Numbered from the stretch's first letter, positions 27,239-35,996 are shown. The stretch: DNA of 64,000 nt from Klebsiella pneumoniae (GCA_945861065.1 CAMASI010000007.1:1-64000); one strand, 5' to 3'. A program made the numbers and translations. Notes: a model not told the origin generated them from the sequence alone.

Positions 27239-27526
27239 TCATTGGACGTAGACGGCGATGAGGCTGTCGCAAGTCATCTGTGCAAGGTCTCCAGACGCAT
27301 CATCGCACACGTCTTGAGCCACCGAGAGCTCACCGGACGACAGGTCTGCGCTGGTTCGATCCCAATCGTCGAGGCACTGGTTCACGAAGCCGGCGCGGCC
27401 AGAGGCGCCGAGGTCTTCCCACACCAAAGCGCCGCTCCGACACGCCGCAATGCGGCCTCCCGTCTGGCGACACAGCGCGGCACAGGGGTCGCCGCCACAT
27501 GCGAGGAGGGCGAGAGCAAGAAGCAT
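27239..27526 (-). CDS. small Cys-rich lipoprotein starting at the tRNA-Phe 3' end
   Basis: The 95-residue protein begins LLALALLACGG, a lipoprotein signal with lipobox LLAC, and carries six more cysteines (DPCAALC, AACRSG, NQCLDDW, DVCDD, MTCDS) suggesting disulfides. No family was recognised. Its ATG uses the discriminator A of tRNA-Phe as its first base, and no Shine-Dalgarno site lies upstream because that sequence is the tRNA acceptor stem. The start is therefore uncertain. It converges with the sigma-54 regulator gene. Confidence 0.55.
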   Translation of the reverse strand: MLLALALLACGGDPCAALCRQTGGRIAACRSGALVWEDLGASGRAGFVNQCLDDWDRTSADLSSGELSVAQDVCDDASGDLAQMTCDSLIAVYVQ

Positions 27527-27598
27527 GGCCGGAGACGGAATCGAACCGCCGACACGGGGATTTTCAGTCCCCTGCTCTACCAACTGAGCTACCCGGCC
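27526..27598 (-). tRNA. tRNA-Phe (GAA)
   Basis: The 73-nt gene folds as a cloverleaf with acceptor GGCCGGG/CTCCGGCC-type pairing, a D-loop AGCTCAGTTGGTAGAGC, and anticodon loop CTGAAAA between GGGGA and TCCCC (anticodon GAA). The T-arm carries GGTTCGATTCC. The discriminator is A. The 3' CCA is not encoded (TGC follows), so it must be added after transcription, unlike the two tRNAs at 40318-40472. Confidence 0.96.
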
Positions 27599-27633
27599 GA
27601 GCCCAGCGGCGGTAACGAGCGCGTCCTGGACGG

Positions 27634-27903
27634 TCAACATCCTGCGGCCAGCGCTACAACGCAATCCGTCAGCATTCGCGCCTGGCATCCGAGGCGTTGG
27701 TTCGGTGCGTCGAGAAACGGGATCTCTTCGCGCTCCAGCGGGCTCAGCGTGCCGGAAATCAGCTCCACACGGCATGCGTTGCAGCAGGCGAAACCACCGC
27801 ACGAGGAACCCATCGGAATGGACGCATCCTCACACAGGTTCAGCAGGGTAGCGGCTGCGTCGCCGTGAACCGGGGCGAACCCCTGCACGGTGAGCCGCGC
27901 CAT
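27634..27903 (-). CDS. 2Fe-2S ferredoxin
   Basis: This 89-residue plant-type ferredoxin binds one 2Fe-2S cluster and transfers electrons. Three cluster cysteines are in SSCGGFACCNACRVEL (C-x4-C-x2-C type, with an additional adjacent Cys) and the fourth near the end (RLGCQARM). Start ATG at 27903 overlaps the stop of the upstream A-type carrier (TGATG), indicating translational coupling. Together these two genes suggest an Fe-S biogenesis or electron-transfer pair; the electron partner is not visible here. Confidence 0.9.
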   Translation of the reverse strand: MARLTVQGFAPVHGDAAATLLNLCEDASIPMGSSCGGFACCNACRVELISGTLSPLEREEIPFLDAPNQRLGCQARMLTDCVVALAAGC

Positions 27904-28223
27904 CAGAAGGACACACTCTCCCCACATCCACACGTCCGACTCACGTTTGGATTGTCCAACTGGAACCCACCCTGCCAGCGACCCTCAACCCACCGGAGCG
28001 TACAACCCGCCAAGTACGGCGCGTGCATCGGGTGCACGAACAACCGCACACCGTCAATCTCAAGGACGGTGTCTTCCGGATCGACCACTTTTTCGAAGTC
28101 GAACAGGTAGGCAAATCCGCTGCAACCGCCATCGGTCAGGCCCACGCGGAATCCCACAAGTTCCGGCCGTTCGTCAAGCACACTGCGGATTCGCGCCCGC
28201 GCACTGTCGTCCAGCTGAATCAC
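27903..28223 (-). CDS. A-type iron-sulfur carrier protein (ErpA/IscA/SufA family)
   Basis: A 106-residue HesB-type protein that delivers Fe-S clusters to apo-proteins. The three conserved cysteines are in GLTDGGCSGFAY and near the C-terminus in SRTCGCGESV. The GTG at 28223 begins the domain directly (VIQLDDSARARIRSVL) and has AGGTG 5-7 nt upstream; the open frame further up overlaps the divergent amidotransferase gene and is rejected. It cannot be assigned to ErpA, IscA or SufA from sequence alone. The ferredoxin gene follows. Confidence 0.92.
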   Translation of the reverse strand: MIQLDDSARARIRSVLDERPELVGFRVGLTDGGCSGFAYLFDFEKVVDPEDTVLEIDGVRLFVHPMHAPYLAGCTLRWVEGRWQGGFQLDNPNVSRTCGCGESVSF

Positions 28224-28287
28224 GGCATCACCTGCGCCTCCCCTATCGTGCTCCCGCGCGCCCGACCCGTGCAGGCTAGCAGACGGC

Positions 28288-28866
28288 GTGCACGTGGTGC
28301 TGGTCGACTCGGATGACTCCTTCACCTACAACCTCGTGCACGCGCTCGCGCGAAAAGGCGTGTCGGTAGAAGTGGTGGCCGCCCGTCGCGGTCAGCACGT
28401 TCAGGCCGACCTCGTCGTACTTGGGCCCGGGCCGGGCCGCCCCGAGGACCGAGGTCTAGACGAACTCGCGTCACGCTTGTTGGGCCGCACCCCCCTGTTT
28501 GGCGTCTGCCTCGGACACCAAGCACTCGTGCTCGCCACCGGCGGCAGCATCGTTCGCGCCGAGCCCGTACACGGATTCGCCACCCCTGTTCGACACAACG
28601 GGAAAGGTCTGTTTCGCGGCTTGCAGGACCCAGTGGCCTTCGGCCGTTACCACAGCCTCGTCGCCGAGCCAGCAGCCGACGGGGCCCTAGACGTTCTCGC
28701 TCGAACCGACGACGGGTTGGTGATGGCCGTGCAACACGTCGCCGCGCCGGCGTGGGGCGTCCAATTCCACCCCGAATCCGTTCTATCGGGGGCAGCTGGA
28801 CGAAAACTGCTGCGCAACCTGTTTCTTAGCGTCCGCGACGCGCACAGCGGTGCGCAAGTGTGTTGA
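28288..28866 (+). CDS. glutamine amidotransferase subunit of anthranilate/aminodeoxychorismate synthase
   Basis: This class-I amidotransferase (192 residues) supplies ammonia from glutamine for making anthranilate (TrpG) or aminodeoxychorismate (PabA). The catalytic triad is visible: Cys in FGVCLGHQAL, and His and Glu in GVQFHPESVL. The oxyanion motif LGPGPGRPED is also present. No TrpE, PabB or other partner is next to it, so TrpG and PabA cannot be told apart. It is transcribed divergently from the Fe-S carrier gene. Confidence 0.9.
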   Translation: MHVVLVDSDDSFTYNLVHALARKGVSVEVVAARRGQHVQADLVVLGPGPGRPEDRGLDELASRLLGRTPLFGVCLGHQALVLATGGSIVRAEPVHGFATPVRHNGKGLFRGLQDPVAFGRYHSLVAEPAADGALDVLARTDDGLVMAVQHVAAPAWGVQFHPESVLSGAAGRKLLRNLFLSVRDAHSGAQVC

Positions 28867-28902
28867 GCGCCAGCGAGCACCGAAGGGAGCGGGCTCAGAT
28901 GC

Positions 28903-28916
28903 CCGGACCGGTCCGG
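28903..28916. repeat. 14-bp perfect palindrome in an intergenic gap
   Basis: CCGGACCGGTCCGG is a perfect inverted repeat between the convergent amidotransferase gene and the MopE-like gene. It could be a regulator binding site or part of a terminator; there is no T-run. The remaining ~100 bases of this gap show nothing else. Confidence 0.5.
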
Positions 28917-28969
28917 AGGACAGAGGAGCACAGCCAGCGACAACGGATCAACGCGCTTGCCCGCCGCTG

Positions 28970-30585
28970 TCACGGATTGTAGCCGGACGCCCACACTAGG
29001 GCGTTGTAGACCAACTGCTCCCCGGACGTCGTCGCGCCTATGTGCTGGCCCCACGTCAACCACACGCTCCGGCGATCGCCGTCGTCGTAGGCCACGACCA
29101 CCACAGAATCGTTTTCGTCGATAGCCACCAGCGAGGCACCCGGGAGCAAGGCCTCTGCCCAGGTCGTCGTCGGCACCAACGCGTCGTACGAACCACCCGG
29201 GTTGAAGGACGGTCCCAACCCCGCCAGCAGGGCATGGTCTTCGAGCAACGGCACCAGGGTGGGGTACACAAAACCCACCGTCCCATCCACCTGGCCGACG
29301 TCCACTCCCAGTAAGGGACCCCAAGCCAATTCGGAGCCGGTGACATCATAAATGACCACCAGACCCCCGCGCCGCTGCTGGACGAACGCTTCGATCGCTG
29401 CCGCCTCTGCGCCCGGATAAAATTCGCTGGTCGGCACCGCGATGACCACCGCTTCGCTACCCCGCACGTCCATCAGGCCGAGATTGAACGACGCGTTGAA
29501 ATTAGCCAAAGTCACCGCACACAATCCGTAGTCGGCCTGGTTCGTGATGACGTTGTTCAGGTCGCCCCAGGGGTCGCCCGGTAGCAGCGCCACGGTCAGA
29601 TCCGTGCAAGTGCAGTCGTCTACAGCGCCGTCGCAGTCTTCGTCTACGCCATCGCCGCACACATCGACTCGGCTAGGATGAATCTCAGCGTTGCCGTCAT
29701 CACAGTCCGCGACCCCCAACTCTTGCACCCACCCCAGACCCGGCGACTCACACTGCACCGTTCCGAACAGCGCTCCCGTACCAAAACCGTCCCCGTCTGC
29801 GTCCAGCCACCAGTCCGAGGGCGCGCCAACGAGCGGATCGTTGGGGTCACAATCGTCGTCACCCGGCGCATGGTGGGTGTCGGGCCAATCGCAGGCCGTC
29901 ACGGGGTCTTCGGGTGCCCCGACGCCGTCCAAATCGGCGTCCAGATACCAGGTCGCCAAGCTCGTTTCATCGATCCAGCTGTCTTCGTCGTTGACAAAAC
30001 CATCGCAATCGTCATCAACGCCGTTGACGCAGACCTCCGCCTGATCGGGAAACACGAGCGGATTGTCGTCCGCACAATCGCCGATTTGGCTCGACTGGTT
30101 CGGCCCCAGAGCGCAGCCCGTAGCGGCTGGTCTTCTGTACCGTACCCGTCGCCATCACCATCAAACCACACGACAATATTGTCCACGGTATCGGAATCAT
30201 CGTCGTCGATCAGCGCGTCGCAGTCGTTGTCGATCGCGTCACAGAACTCCGCCGCGTCTGGATGGACGGTGGCGACAGCGTCGTCACAGTCCGATCCACC
30301 CAGTGCCGACGTCGCGTAGCCGTCCAAGTCCCCGTCACACGGACACAACTCGGCACATCCGGGCGCGACACAATCGTCGTCCAAGCAGTCTGACGCGCCA
30401 TCGTTGTCATTGTCCAACCCATCGTCACACGACTCGACGGCATCCGTAGGAGGCTCGGAGGTGTGGGACGTGGGCTCCGTACCCGGCGTCGGAGACGGCA
30501 CCGTCGGCATGAACGGCGAAACCGGGTCGGGCCCAAACGCCTTCTCTGCAGCCGTGTTGCATGCAAGCACGAGCCACAGACGCAC
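28970..30585 (-). pseudogene. MopE-like Asp/Cys-repeat lipoprotein interrupted by a frameshift
   Basis: Two overlapping frames together make one protein of about 538 residues. The N-terminal frame (GTG at 30585, GGAGG 5 nt upstream) has a lipobox (LVLAC) and repeats such as CDDGLDNDNDGASDC and DCDALIDDDDSD, ending in DGDGYGTEDQP. The second frame continues with ATGCALGPNQSSQIGDCADDN and further repeats, then a C-terminal domain (about 215 residues) resembling a GATase-like/DUF4350 fold (VVIAVPTSEFYPGAEAAAIEAFV). The repeats resemble the copper/metal-binding repeats of MopE. The frames join if one base is restored near 30124, where the sequence reads CCGCT instead of the expected CCGGCT. It may be a true mutation or a sequencing error. 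Confidence 0.75.
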
Positions 30586-30603
30586 CAGCCCCTCCTCGTT
30601 TTT

Positions 30604-30942
30604 CTAGTGTACCACAGCGCGTCGCCTATGCGCGCGCAGCGCCTTCACCGTGCGCCACGGGACTTGACTCGCAAACAGCAAGAAAAGGGCAGGCCCGAGG
30701 TGATTCATCTCCCAAGCCAGTCCAACCTGCCCATCGGCCATAAACGCGAAGCTCCGGGTCAGGCCGCAGCCGAAACACTCAATGCCGAACAACAGCCGCG
30801 ACGTGCAGGTGACTGGCACCTCCCAACCCCACAAGGCGACGGATTCCGTTGTCGGGACCAACACCCACGCAAGCAGAATCACCGCACCACACACCGCAGC
30901 GGTGAGCCATTCGGCCGTAGGGTCACTCCTCTTCTGCGCCAT
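30604..30942 (-). CDS. DUF2752 membrane protein
   Basis: This 112-residue protein starts at the ATG at 30942, inside the end of nusB. Two to three hydrophobic segments flank the DUF2752 core (FGIECFGCGLTRSFAFM). Membrane helices lie at about 14-32 and 76-92. It is a different copy from those at 5422 and 58989. It is co-transcribed with nusB and the riboflavin genes by position; the function of the family is unknown. Confidence 0.8.
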   Translation of the reverse strand: MAQKRSDPTAEWLTAAVCGAVILLAWVLVPTTESVALWGWEVPVTCTSRLLFGIECFGCGLTRSFAFMADGQVGLAWEMNHLGPALFLLFASQVPWRTVKALRAHRRRAVVH

Positions 30943-31399
30943 GTCTCGACTTGGCACCGTCGACTCGCCCCAATTGCCGGGCCATTCGATCGACAATTCC
31001 GTTGACGAATGCACCCGAATCCGCGCCGCCAAACCGCTTGGCGAGCTCGATCGCCTCGTTGATCGTCACGCTGCCAGGGATGTCAGGGCAGGCCAACAAC
31101 TCAAACGTCGCAATCCGAAGCACATTGCGGTCTACGACGGGCATGCGCACCACGCGCCAATGCGCACTGACACCTTCCAACAACCCGTCGATCTCTTCCT
31201 TGCGCGCGTCGGCACCCCATGCAAGCCGTTGAGCGAACTCCACCTCGTCGCTGTCCGCCGGGCGTGCTTCTCCCAGGCCGTCATCTTCGACAAGCGTGGT
31301 CCACAACTCCGAGAGGACCCCGCGAACGGACACATTGCCCAAGTCGGAGGCGACCAACGCCGAAAGCGCATATTCGCGGGCACGCCGTCGCGAACTCAA
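30923..31399 (-). CDS. nusB: transcription antitermination factor NusB
   Basis: NusB with NusE binds boxA RNA in rRNA leaders and spacers and prevents premature termination. The 158-residue helical protein has the family pattern SSRRRAREYALSALVASD at the N-terminus and a C-terminal IATFELLACPDIPGSVTINEAIELAKRFGG plus FVNGIVDRMAR. A TTG at 31399 is chosen: it overlaps the ribH stop (TTGA) and begins the conserved domain; the longer open frame upstream is unrelated ribH-shadow sequence. A boxA-like site is present in the rRNA operon of this window (57000-57011). Confidence 0.9.
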   Translation of the reverse strand: MSSRRRAREYALSALVASDLGNVSVRGVLSELWTTLVEDDGLGEARPADSDEVEFAQRLAWGADARKEEIDGLLEGVSAHWRVVRMPVVDRNVLRIATFELLACPDIPGSVTINEAIELAKRFGGADSGAFVNGIVDRMARQLGRVDGAKSRHGAEEE

Positions 31400-31869
31400 G
31401 GCATGTCCGGATGTCGAAGGAGGTTGGCCATCTCCACCGCGGATTCCGCCGCCTTCGCGCCTGCGTTGCCGAGTTTTCCGCCCGCGCGATCCAGCGCCTG
31501 TTCCATCGTATTCGTGGTCAACACCGCGAAGATCACAGGCAACCCCGTTCGCCGACTCACCTCCGCCACGCCGCTCGACACGGCGCCGGCCACGTGGTCG
31601 AAATGGGCAGTCTCCCCTCGAACGACCGCGCCCACCGCGATCAAAGCCGCATAGCGACCCGAAGTCGCAAGCTTTAGGCATACGAGGGGAATTTCGAAAG
31701 ATCCTGGGACCCACACAACCGTCACGCGGTCTTCGGACACCCCAAGGCGGCGAAAACCGGTCAGGCAACCCTCGATGAGTCGGCCTGTCACCAAGTCATT
31801 GAATCGCGCCGCCACGATGGCGAATTCGCCGCCCCCGTCCACCAATGTTGCTTCAATTACGTCGGGCAT
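31396..31869 (-). CDS. ribH: 6,7-dimethyl-8-ribityllumazine synthase
   Basis: RibH condenses 5-amino-6-ribitylaminouracil with the 4-carbon product of RibB to give lumazine, the direct precursor of riboflavin. The 157-residue protein has the substrate-binding FNDLVT, WVPGSFEIPL, AVGAVVRGETAHFDHVA (catalytic His in HFDHV) and FAVLTTNTMEQALDRAG motifs. GGAGG lies 4 nt upstream of the ATG. It overlaps ribBA by 13 bases and nusB by 4. It would assemble as an oligomeric shell-type enzyme. Confidence 0.96.
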   Translation of the reverse strand: MPDVIEATLVDGGGEFAIVAARFNDLVTGRLIEGCLTGFRRLGVSEDRVTVVWVPGSFEIPLVCLKLATSGRYAALIAVGAVVRGETAHFDHVAGAVSSGVAEVSRRTGLPVIFAVLTTNTMEQALDRAGGKLGNAGAKAAESAVEMANLLRHPDMP

Positions 31870-33017
31870 ATCCCCTCCGGCGAAACGCGTTCAACGACCC
31901 GCAAACCATAGGCTTCGATGCCCACAATGGGCCGACTGCTCTGGGTCACCAAGCGGAGGTCGCCTAGCCCCAAGTCGAGAAGGATCTGACACCCCGTGCC
32001 CAGGTCACGGAGCACGTCGGCGGCCGGAACCGAGGTCTGTGTCCGCTCACCCTGGAAGTCCGCGACAAAGGCACTATCGACCACGGCAGTTGGACTGCTC
32101 AGGTGCATGAGTACCACCGCGCCCCTGCCCTCGGCGGCGATTTTTACCAAGGCCTTGCGGGTCGCGTCAGCGCCCGCGTCTACGCCGTCCCCAAGAAAGC
32201 TCCACACAGGCGGCGCGGTGGCCACGCGAACCAGCGTCGGCGAACGATCTAGCTGGCCACGCCACAACGCGACGTGCCGCCCCGTCCCGCCGAGGCCTGT
32301 GTACAACCGGGTGTGGAATTGCCCCAAACCGGGAATCTCAACTGCGCCATCCCGGCTGCGATTCACGACACGTTCGTTGCGCATCCGGTAACGAATCAGG
32401 TCGGCCACAGCGACCAAACGCACGCGGTGAATCGCCCCAAATACGAGCAACTCCGGCAAGCGGGACATCGAGCCGTCTGCGTTCATGACCTCGCAGATCA
32501 CGCCCGCTGGCAACAGCCCCGCCATGCGGGCGAGATCGACCGATCCTTCGGTCTGTCCCACGCGTTCCAGCACCCCGCCATCTCGGGCACGAAGCGGGAA
32601 GATGTGCCCGGGCGTCACGATGTCGCGAGGATGAGCTTCCGGTCGGATTGCGACGGCCACGGTGCGCGCCCGATCGCTCGCGGAAATGCCAGTCGAAACG
32701 CCTTCCCGCGCTTCGATGCTGACCGTGAACGCCGTGTGCCACGCACTCTGGTTGTGGGCCGTCATCATCGGCAAACCCAGTCGTTCGACCTGAGACCCCG
32801 TCAACGACAGACAGATGAGGCCACGCGCATGGGTGGCCATGAAGTTGATCGCCTCGGGCGTGATTCGCTCGGCAGCGATGACCAGATCCCCTTCGTTTTC
32901 ACGATCTTCGTCATCGGTCAAGATGACCATCCGACCCGCCGCGATGTCAGCGAGCGCCAGTTCCACCCGCACAATCGGATCAGCGTGCATCACCACAAAG
33001 TCAGACGGCGTCTGCAT
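31857..33017 (-). CDS. ribBA: 3,4-dihydroxy-2-butanone 4-phosphate synthase fused to a degenerate GTP cyclohydrolase II domain
   Basis: The N-terminal RibB domain (about 1-205) is complete, with the acidic metal-binding motif TDDEDRENEGDL and downstream TPGHIFPLRARDGGV and RTGHTE-like TEGSVDLARMAG. The C-terminal part (about 210-386) aligns with RibA in outline but lacks the zinc cysteines: where active enzymes have HSECLTGD and a Cys-Asp-Cys element it reads VRVATAPPVWSFLGDG, followed by DATRKALVKIAAEGRG. It is therefore predicted to lack cyclohydrolase II activity, like the described RibBX proteins. ATG at 33017 overlaps the ribE stop (TGATG) with GGGAGG 5 nt upstream. Confidence 0.93.
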   Translation of the reverse strand: MQTPSDFVVMHADPIVRVELALADIAAGRMVILTDDEDRENEGDLVIAAERITPEAINFMATHARGLICLSLTGSQVERLGLPMMTAHNQSAWHTAFTVSIEAREGVSTGISASDRARTVAVAIRPEAHPRDIVTPGHIFPLRARDGGVLERVGQTEGSVDLARMAGLLPAGVICEVMNADGSMSRLPELLVFGAIHRVRLVAVADLIRYRMRNERVVNRSRDGAVEIPGLGQFHTRLYTGLGGTGRHVALWRGQLDRSPTLVRVATAPPVWSFLGDGVDAGADATRKALVKIAAEGRGAVVLMHLSSPTAVVDSAFVADFQGERTQTSVPAADVLRDLGTGCQILLDLGLGDLRLVTQSSRPIVGIEAYGLRVVERVSPEGICPT

Positions 33018-33610
33018 CACGACCTCCCAGCGACGAGGCGCTCGACGTAGCGCGCCACCACGTCGATCTCCACGTTGCACCGGTCGCCTGTCCGCCACTC
33101 GGTCAGGCGTGTGACGGCCAGCGTGTGCGGGATGAGGTCGATGCGGAAGGCGTCACCGTCGACCTCGTTGACCGTCAGCGACACACCGTCGACCGTGATG
33201 CAGCCCTTGGCAGCGACGAACCTTGACAGCAACGTTGGGACGCGGACCCACGCTGTGAGTCCGTCGGTGCGCAAATTCACGCGTTCCACGACGCCTACAC
33301 CATCCACGTGGCCAAGCACGAGGTGGCCGCCGAGCCGATCCGCAAGCCGCAGCGCCCGTTCCAAGTGAACGCGGCTACCTACGCGTAGGGCACCCAACGT
33401 CGTCACCGCCAGCGTCTCCGGGCCCACGGTGACACGAAATTCATGGTGACCGGCGGCCTCAACGGTGAGGCAAACGCCGTCAACCGCGATGCTTTCGCCC
33501 AGCTTTGCGTCGACCAACGGCAACGTCGGGCGCAAGAGGACCGAATTTCCCCCTGGAACCGCCGCTACCGCAATCACGACGCCGAGATCCTCGACGAGAC
33601 CCGTAAACAC
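33017..33610 (-). CDS. ribE: riboflavin synthase alpha chain
   Basis: Riboflavin synthase dismutates two lumazine molecules to riboflavin. The 197-residue protein has two tandem lumazine-binding domains: MFTGLVEDLG and AVDGVCLTV in the first, GHVDGVG and TVDGVSLTVNEV in the second. Start is GTG at 33610. No clear Shine-Dalgarno site is visible, and 69 bases separate it from ribD. ribBA overlaps its stop, so the two are coupled. Confidence 0.96.
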   Translation of the reverse strand: MFTGLVEDLGVVIAVAAVPGGNSVLLRPTLPLVDAKLGESIAVDGVCLTVEAAGHHEFRVTVGPETLAVTTLGALRVGSRVHLERALRLADRLGGHLVLGHVDGVGVVERVNLRTDGLTAWVRVPTLLSRFVAAKGCITVDGVSLTVNEVDGDAFRIDLIPHTLAVTRLTEWRTGDRCNVEIDVVARYVERLVAGRS

Positions 33611-33679
33611 GCGCGGCGGATAGTCCGGCGACCGCGGGAGCGCAGCAGCGCCGTTTACAGCCGACGCGCGGCAAACATG

Positions 33680-34306
33680 TCAGAGGTCACCCGGTGCAGG
33701 CTCCCACACGATCCATGCGTCAGGACCGACGGCGTCGACCGAACACACACCAAATCGCGGCAACGCGTCTAAACGGTCCACGGGCGGACCCCCGAGCGCC
33801 GTGCGACCGCCCGGCAGCCATCGCCCGCCGATGACTGTGACCAGCCGGTTCACGCGGTTCTCGTCGATAAAACTCCGCGCCACCGTCGGTCCACCCTCCA
33901 CGAGGATCGACCGAACGCCGAGCGCCGCCAACGAATCAACTGCGGCACCAAGGTCCACCCGCCCATTCACCAGAGGAACCGAGAGAACGTCACATCCGCG
34001 AATGCGCACGCCAGGCCCCGCAACCACCACCGCACGACGCGAACCGGCCGTCAAGGCGGCCCCGAGGGGCAGGCGACCCCGGCTGTCCAACACCACGGGA
34101 AGGGGATCGGCGCCCACTGCGTCTCGTACCGTCAACCGCGGGTTGTCCGCAAGGACCGTCCCGATGCCCACAAGGACCGCGTCATGGGAAGCGCGAAGCG
34201 CGTGCACCCTCGCCCGGCTCTCCGGACACGTGATCCACTGGCTTCTCCCTTCATGCGTCGCGATCGCTCCGTCGAGCGACATCGCCAGCTTCAGGGTGAT
34301 TCTCAC
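33680..34306 (-). CDS. ribD: RibD C-terminal reductase domain protein (stand-alone)
   Basis: At 208 residues this contains only the reductase half of RibD, which reduces the deaminated pyrimidine intermediate with NADPH. Typical elements are LKLAMSLDGAIATHEGRSQWI, VGIGTVLADNPRLTVR, VLDSRGRLP and SILVEGGPTVARSFI. The zinc deaminase half (HAE and PCxxxGxxPPC motifs) is absent, so that step must be carried out by another gene. The start overlaps the nrdR stop by 4 bases. Confidence 0.9.
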   Translation of the reverse strand: MRITLKLAMSLDGAIATHEGRSQWITCPESRARVHALRASHDAVLVGIGTVLADNPRLTVRDAVGADPLPVVLDSRGRLPLGAALTAGSRRAVVVAGPGVRIRGCDVLSVPLVNGRVDLGAAVDSLAALGVRSILVEGGPTVARSFIDENRVNRLVTVIGGRWLPGGRTALGGPPVDRLDALPRFGVCSVDAVGPDAWIVWEPAPGDL

Positions 34307-34752
34307 CCACTTCTCTGCAAAGGCGCCAGCACCTCAAGAAACTGCTCGATGCTCTCGAAATTGCCGTACACGCTCACAAATCGCAGCCAAGCCACAGGGT
34401 CCGTGTCACGAAGTACGGCGCTGACTGCGTCGCCCACTTCTCGGCTAGGAACCTCCCCTTCTCGTGCCGCCGCCAGACGCTGTTCCACCTTGCGAACGAT
34501 CCCGTCCAACTGCGCAGGGTCGAACGGTCGTTTGTGACAGGCCAGCGAAATGCCGCGCATCAGCTTTTCGCGGCTGAACGGTTCCCGTGCACCGCTGCGT
34601 TTCACGACCCACTGGACGCGATCCTCCACCCGTTCATGGGTGGTGAATCGTCCGCTACACTGCGGACATTCCCGGCGGCGACGGATGACGCCGTCTGCGG
34701 CGCGCGAGTCAATGACCCGCGTGTCGTCGTCGCCACAGTCCGGGCACCTCAT
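34303..34752 (-). CDS. nrdR: transcriptional repressor NrdR
   Basis: NrdR senses dNTP/ATP and represses ribonucleotide reductase genes. The start at 34752 begins the zinc ribbon [17 protein letters not shown], with its second pair in [18 protein letters not shown]. An ATP-cone follows ([19 protein letters not shown] and [20 protein letters not shown]-type sequence). The length of 149 residues is normal. It overlaps both glyA (ATGA) and ribD. Its placement before the rib genes is common in many bacteria. Confidence 0.96.
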   Translation of the reverse strand: MRCPDCGDDDTRVIDSRAADGVIRRRRECPQCSGRFTTHERVEDRVQWVVKRSGAREPFSREKLMRGISLACHKRPFDPAQLDGIVRKVEQRLAAAREGEVPSREVGDAVSAVLRDTDPVAWLRFVSVYGNFESIEQFLEVLAPLQRSG

Positions 34753-35996
34753 CCGTACAGATCCTCGGGGTAGGGGCGGAAGGACGCGCAAATGGCGTGA
34801 ACTTCGGCACGAACCCGCGCCAATGTGGCGCTGTCGTCTCGATGGTTGAGCACGTCTGCAACGAGGTGACCGACCCGTTCAGCCTCCACGGCACCCAACC
34901 CCCGCGTGGTCATTGCAGGCGTGCCGATTCGAATCCCCGAAGCCTCCAGTGGGCCCCTCTTTTCGCCCGGCACGGTGTTCTTGTTGACGGTGATTCCGGC
35001 CCGACCCAGGGCGTCTTCCGCCTCGCGCCCACTGCAACGGGCGCCCAAATCGACAAGTAGCAGGTGGTTGTCCGTACCCCCGCTGACCAGTCGAAAGTCG
35101 CGCGCGATCAATGTGGCGGCCATGATTGCGGCGTTGTCCACGACGTTCTTGATGTAGGTCGCAAAGGACGGCTGAAGCGCCTCTGCAAAGGCGACCGCTT
35201 TCGCAGCCACGACATGGCAAAGCGGCCCCCCTTGGATTCCCGGGAACACCGCCTTGTTCATCGCGGGCGCGCGTTCGCGATCGGCGAGGATCAGGCCGCC
35301 TCTTGGACCTCTCAGCGTCTTGTGCGTTGTCGAGGTGACGATGGCACAATGCGGAACTGGGCTCGGGTGAAGACCCACAGCCACCAAGCCAGCGATGTGG
35401 GCGATGTCCGCGACCAACAACGCGTCCACTTCGTCTGCAATCACCTTGAAGGCTGCGAAGTCGATCACGCGAGCGTAGGCCGACGCGCCGGTCACGATGA
35501 CCCTCGGCCGAAACTGCAGGGCCAATTCCCGGACCCTGTTCATGTCAATTCGTTCGGTCGTCGCGTCGAGCGTGTAATGAACGGGCTTGTAGATCAGGCC
35601 CGAAGCACTGACGGGCGACCCATGGGTGAGGTGGCCGCCGTGCGTCAGATCCAGTCCCAGAATCGTGTCACCCGGGCGACACAGAGCCAGGTACATGGCG
35701 GCGTTTGCCTGTGCACCCGAGTGTGGCTGTACGTTCGCGCCGACCGACCCGAACAACTCTTTCGCCCGTGATCGAGCGAGTTCCTCGATCACGTCGACAT
35801 GCTCACAACCGCCGTAGTACCGCTTTCCGGGCAAACCCTCGGCGTACTTGTTGGTGAGAACCGTGCCTTGGGCCTCCAAAACCGCAAGCGAAACGTAGTT
35901 CTCTGACGCAATCAGTTCGAGGTCGTCTTGTTCTCGACGGAATTCCGCTCGAATGGCCGCAGCGATGTCAGGGTGCTGCGCGGTCAGAAACTTCAT
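34749..35996 (-). CDS. glyA: serine hydroxymethyltransferase
   Basis: GlyA interconverts serine and glycine with transfer of a one-carbon unit to tetrahydrofolate. The 415-residue PLP enzyme has [32 protein letters not shown], the PLP lysine in [15 protein letters not shown], and FPGIQGGPL near the middle. Start and end overlap rpiB and nrdR by 4 bases each. Family length and motifs are fully conserved. Confidence 0.97.
   Translation of the reverse strand: MKFLTAQHPDIAAAIRAEFRREQDDLELIASENYVSLAVLEAQGTVLTNKYAEGLPGKRYYGGCEHVDVIEELARSRAKELFGSVGANVQPHSGAQANAAMYLALCRPGDTILGLDLTHGGHLTHGSPVSASGLIYKPVHYTLDATTERIDMNRVRELALQFRPRVIVTGASAYARVIDFAAFKVIADEVDALLVADIAHIAGLVAVGLHPSPVPHCAIVTSTTHKTLRGPRGGLILADRERAPAMNKAVFPGIQGGPLCHVVAAKAVAFAEALQPSFATYIKNVVDNAAIMAATLIARDFRLVSGGTDNHLLLVDLGARCSGREAEDALGRAGITVNKNTVPGEKRGPLEASGIRIGTPAMTTRGLGAVEAERVGHLVADVLNHRDDSATLARVRAEVHAICASFRPYPEDLYG

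Noticed and set aside
27527-27802. N-terminal extension with a GRVAQLVEQGTENPRVGGS peptide before the small lipoprotein
   Set aside because: That peptide is translated tRNA-Phe sequence, a well-known artefact.
28224-28325. Longer N-terminus for the A-type carrier
   Set aside because: It overlaps the start of the divergent amidotransferase gene; the domain begins at the GTG at 28223.
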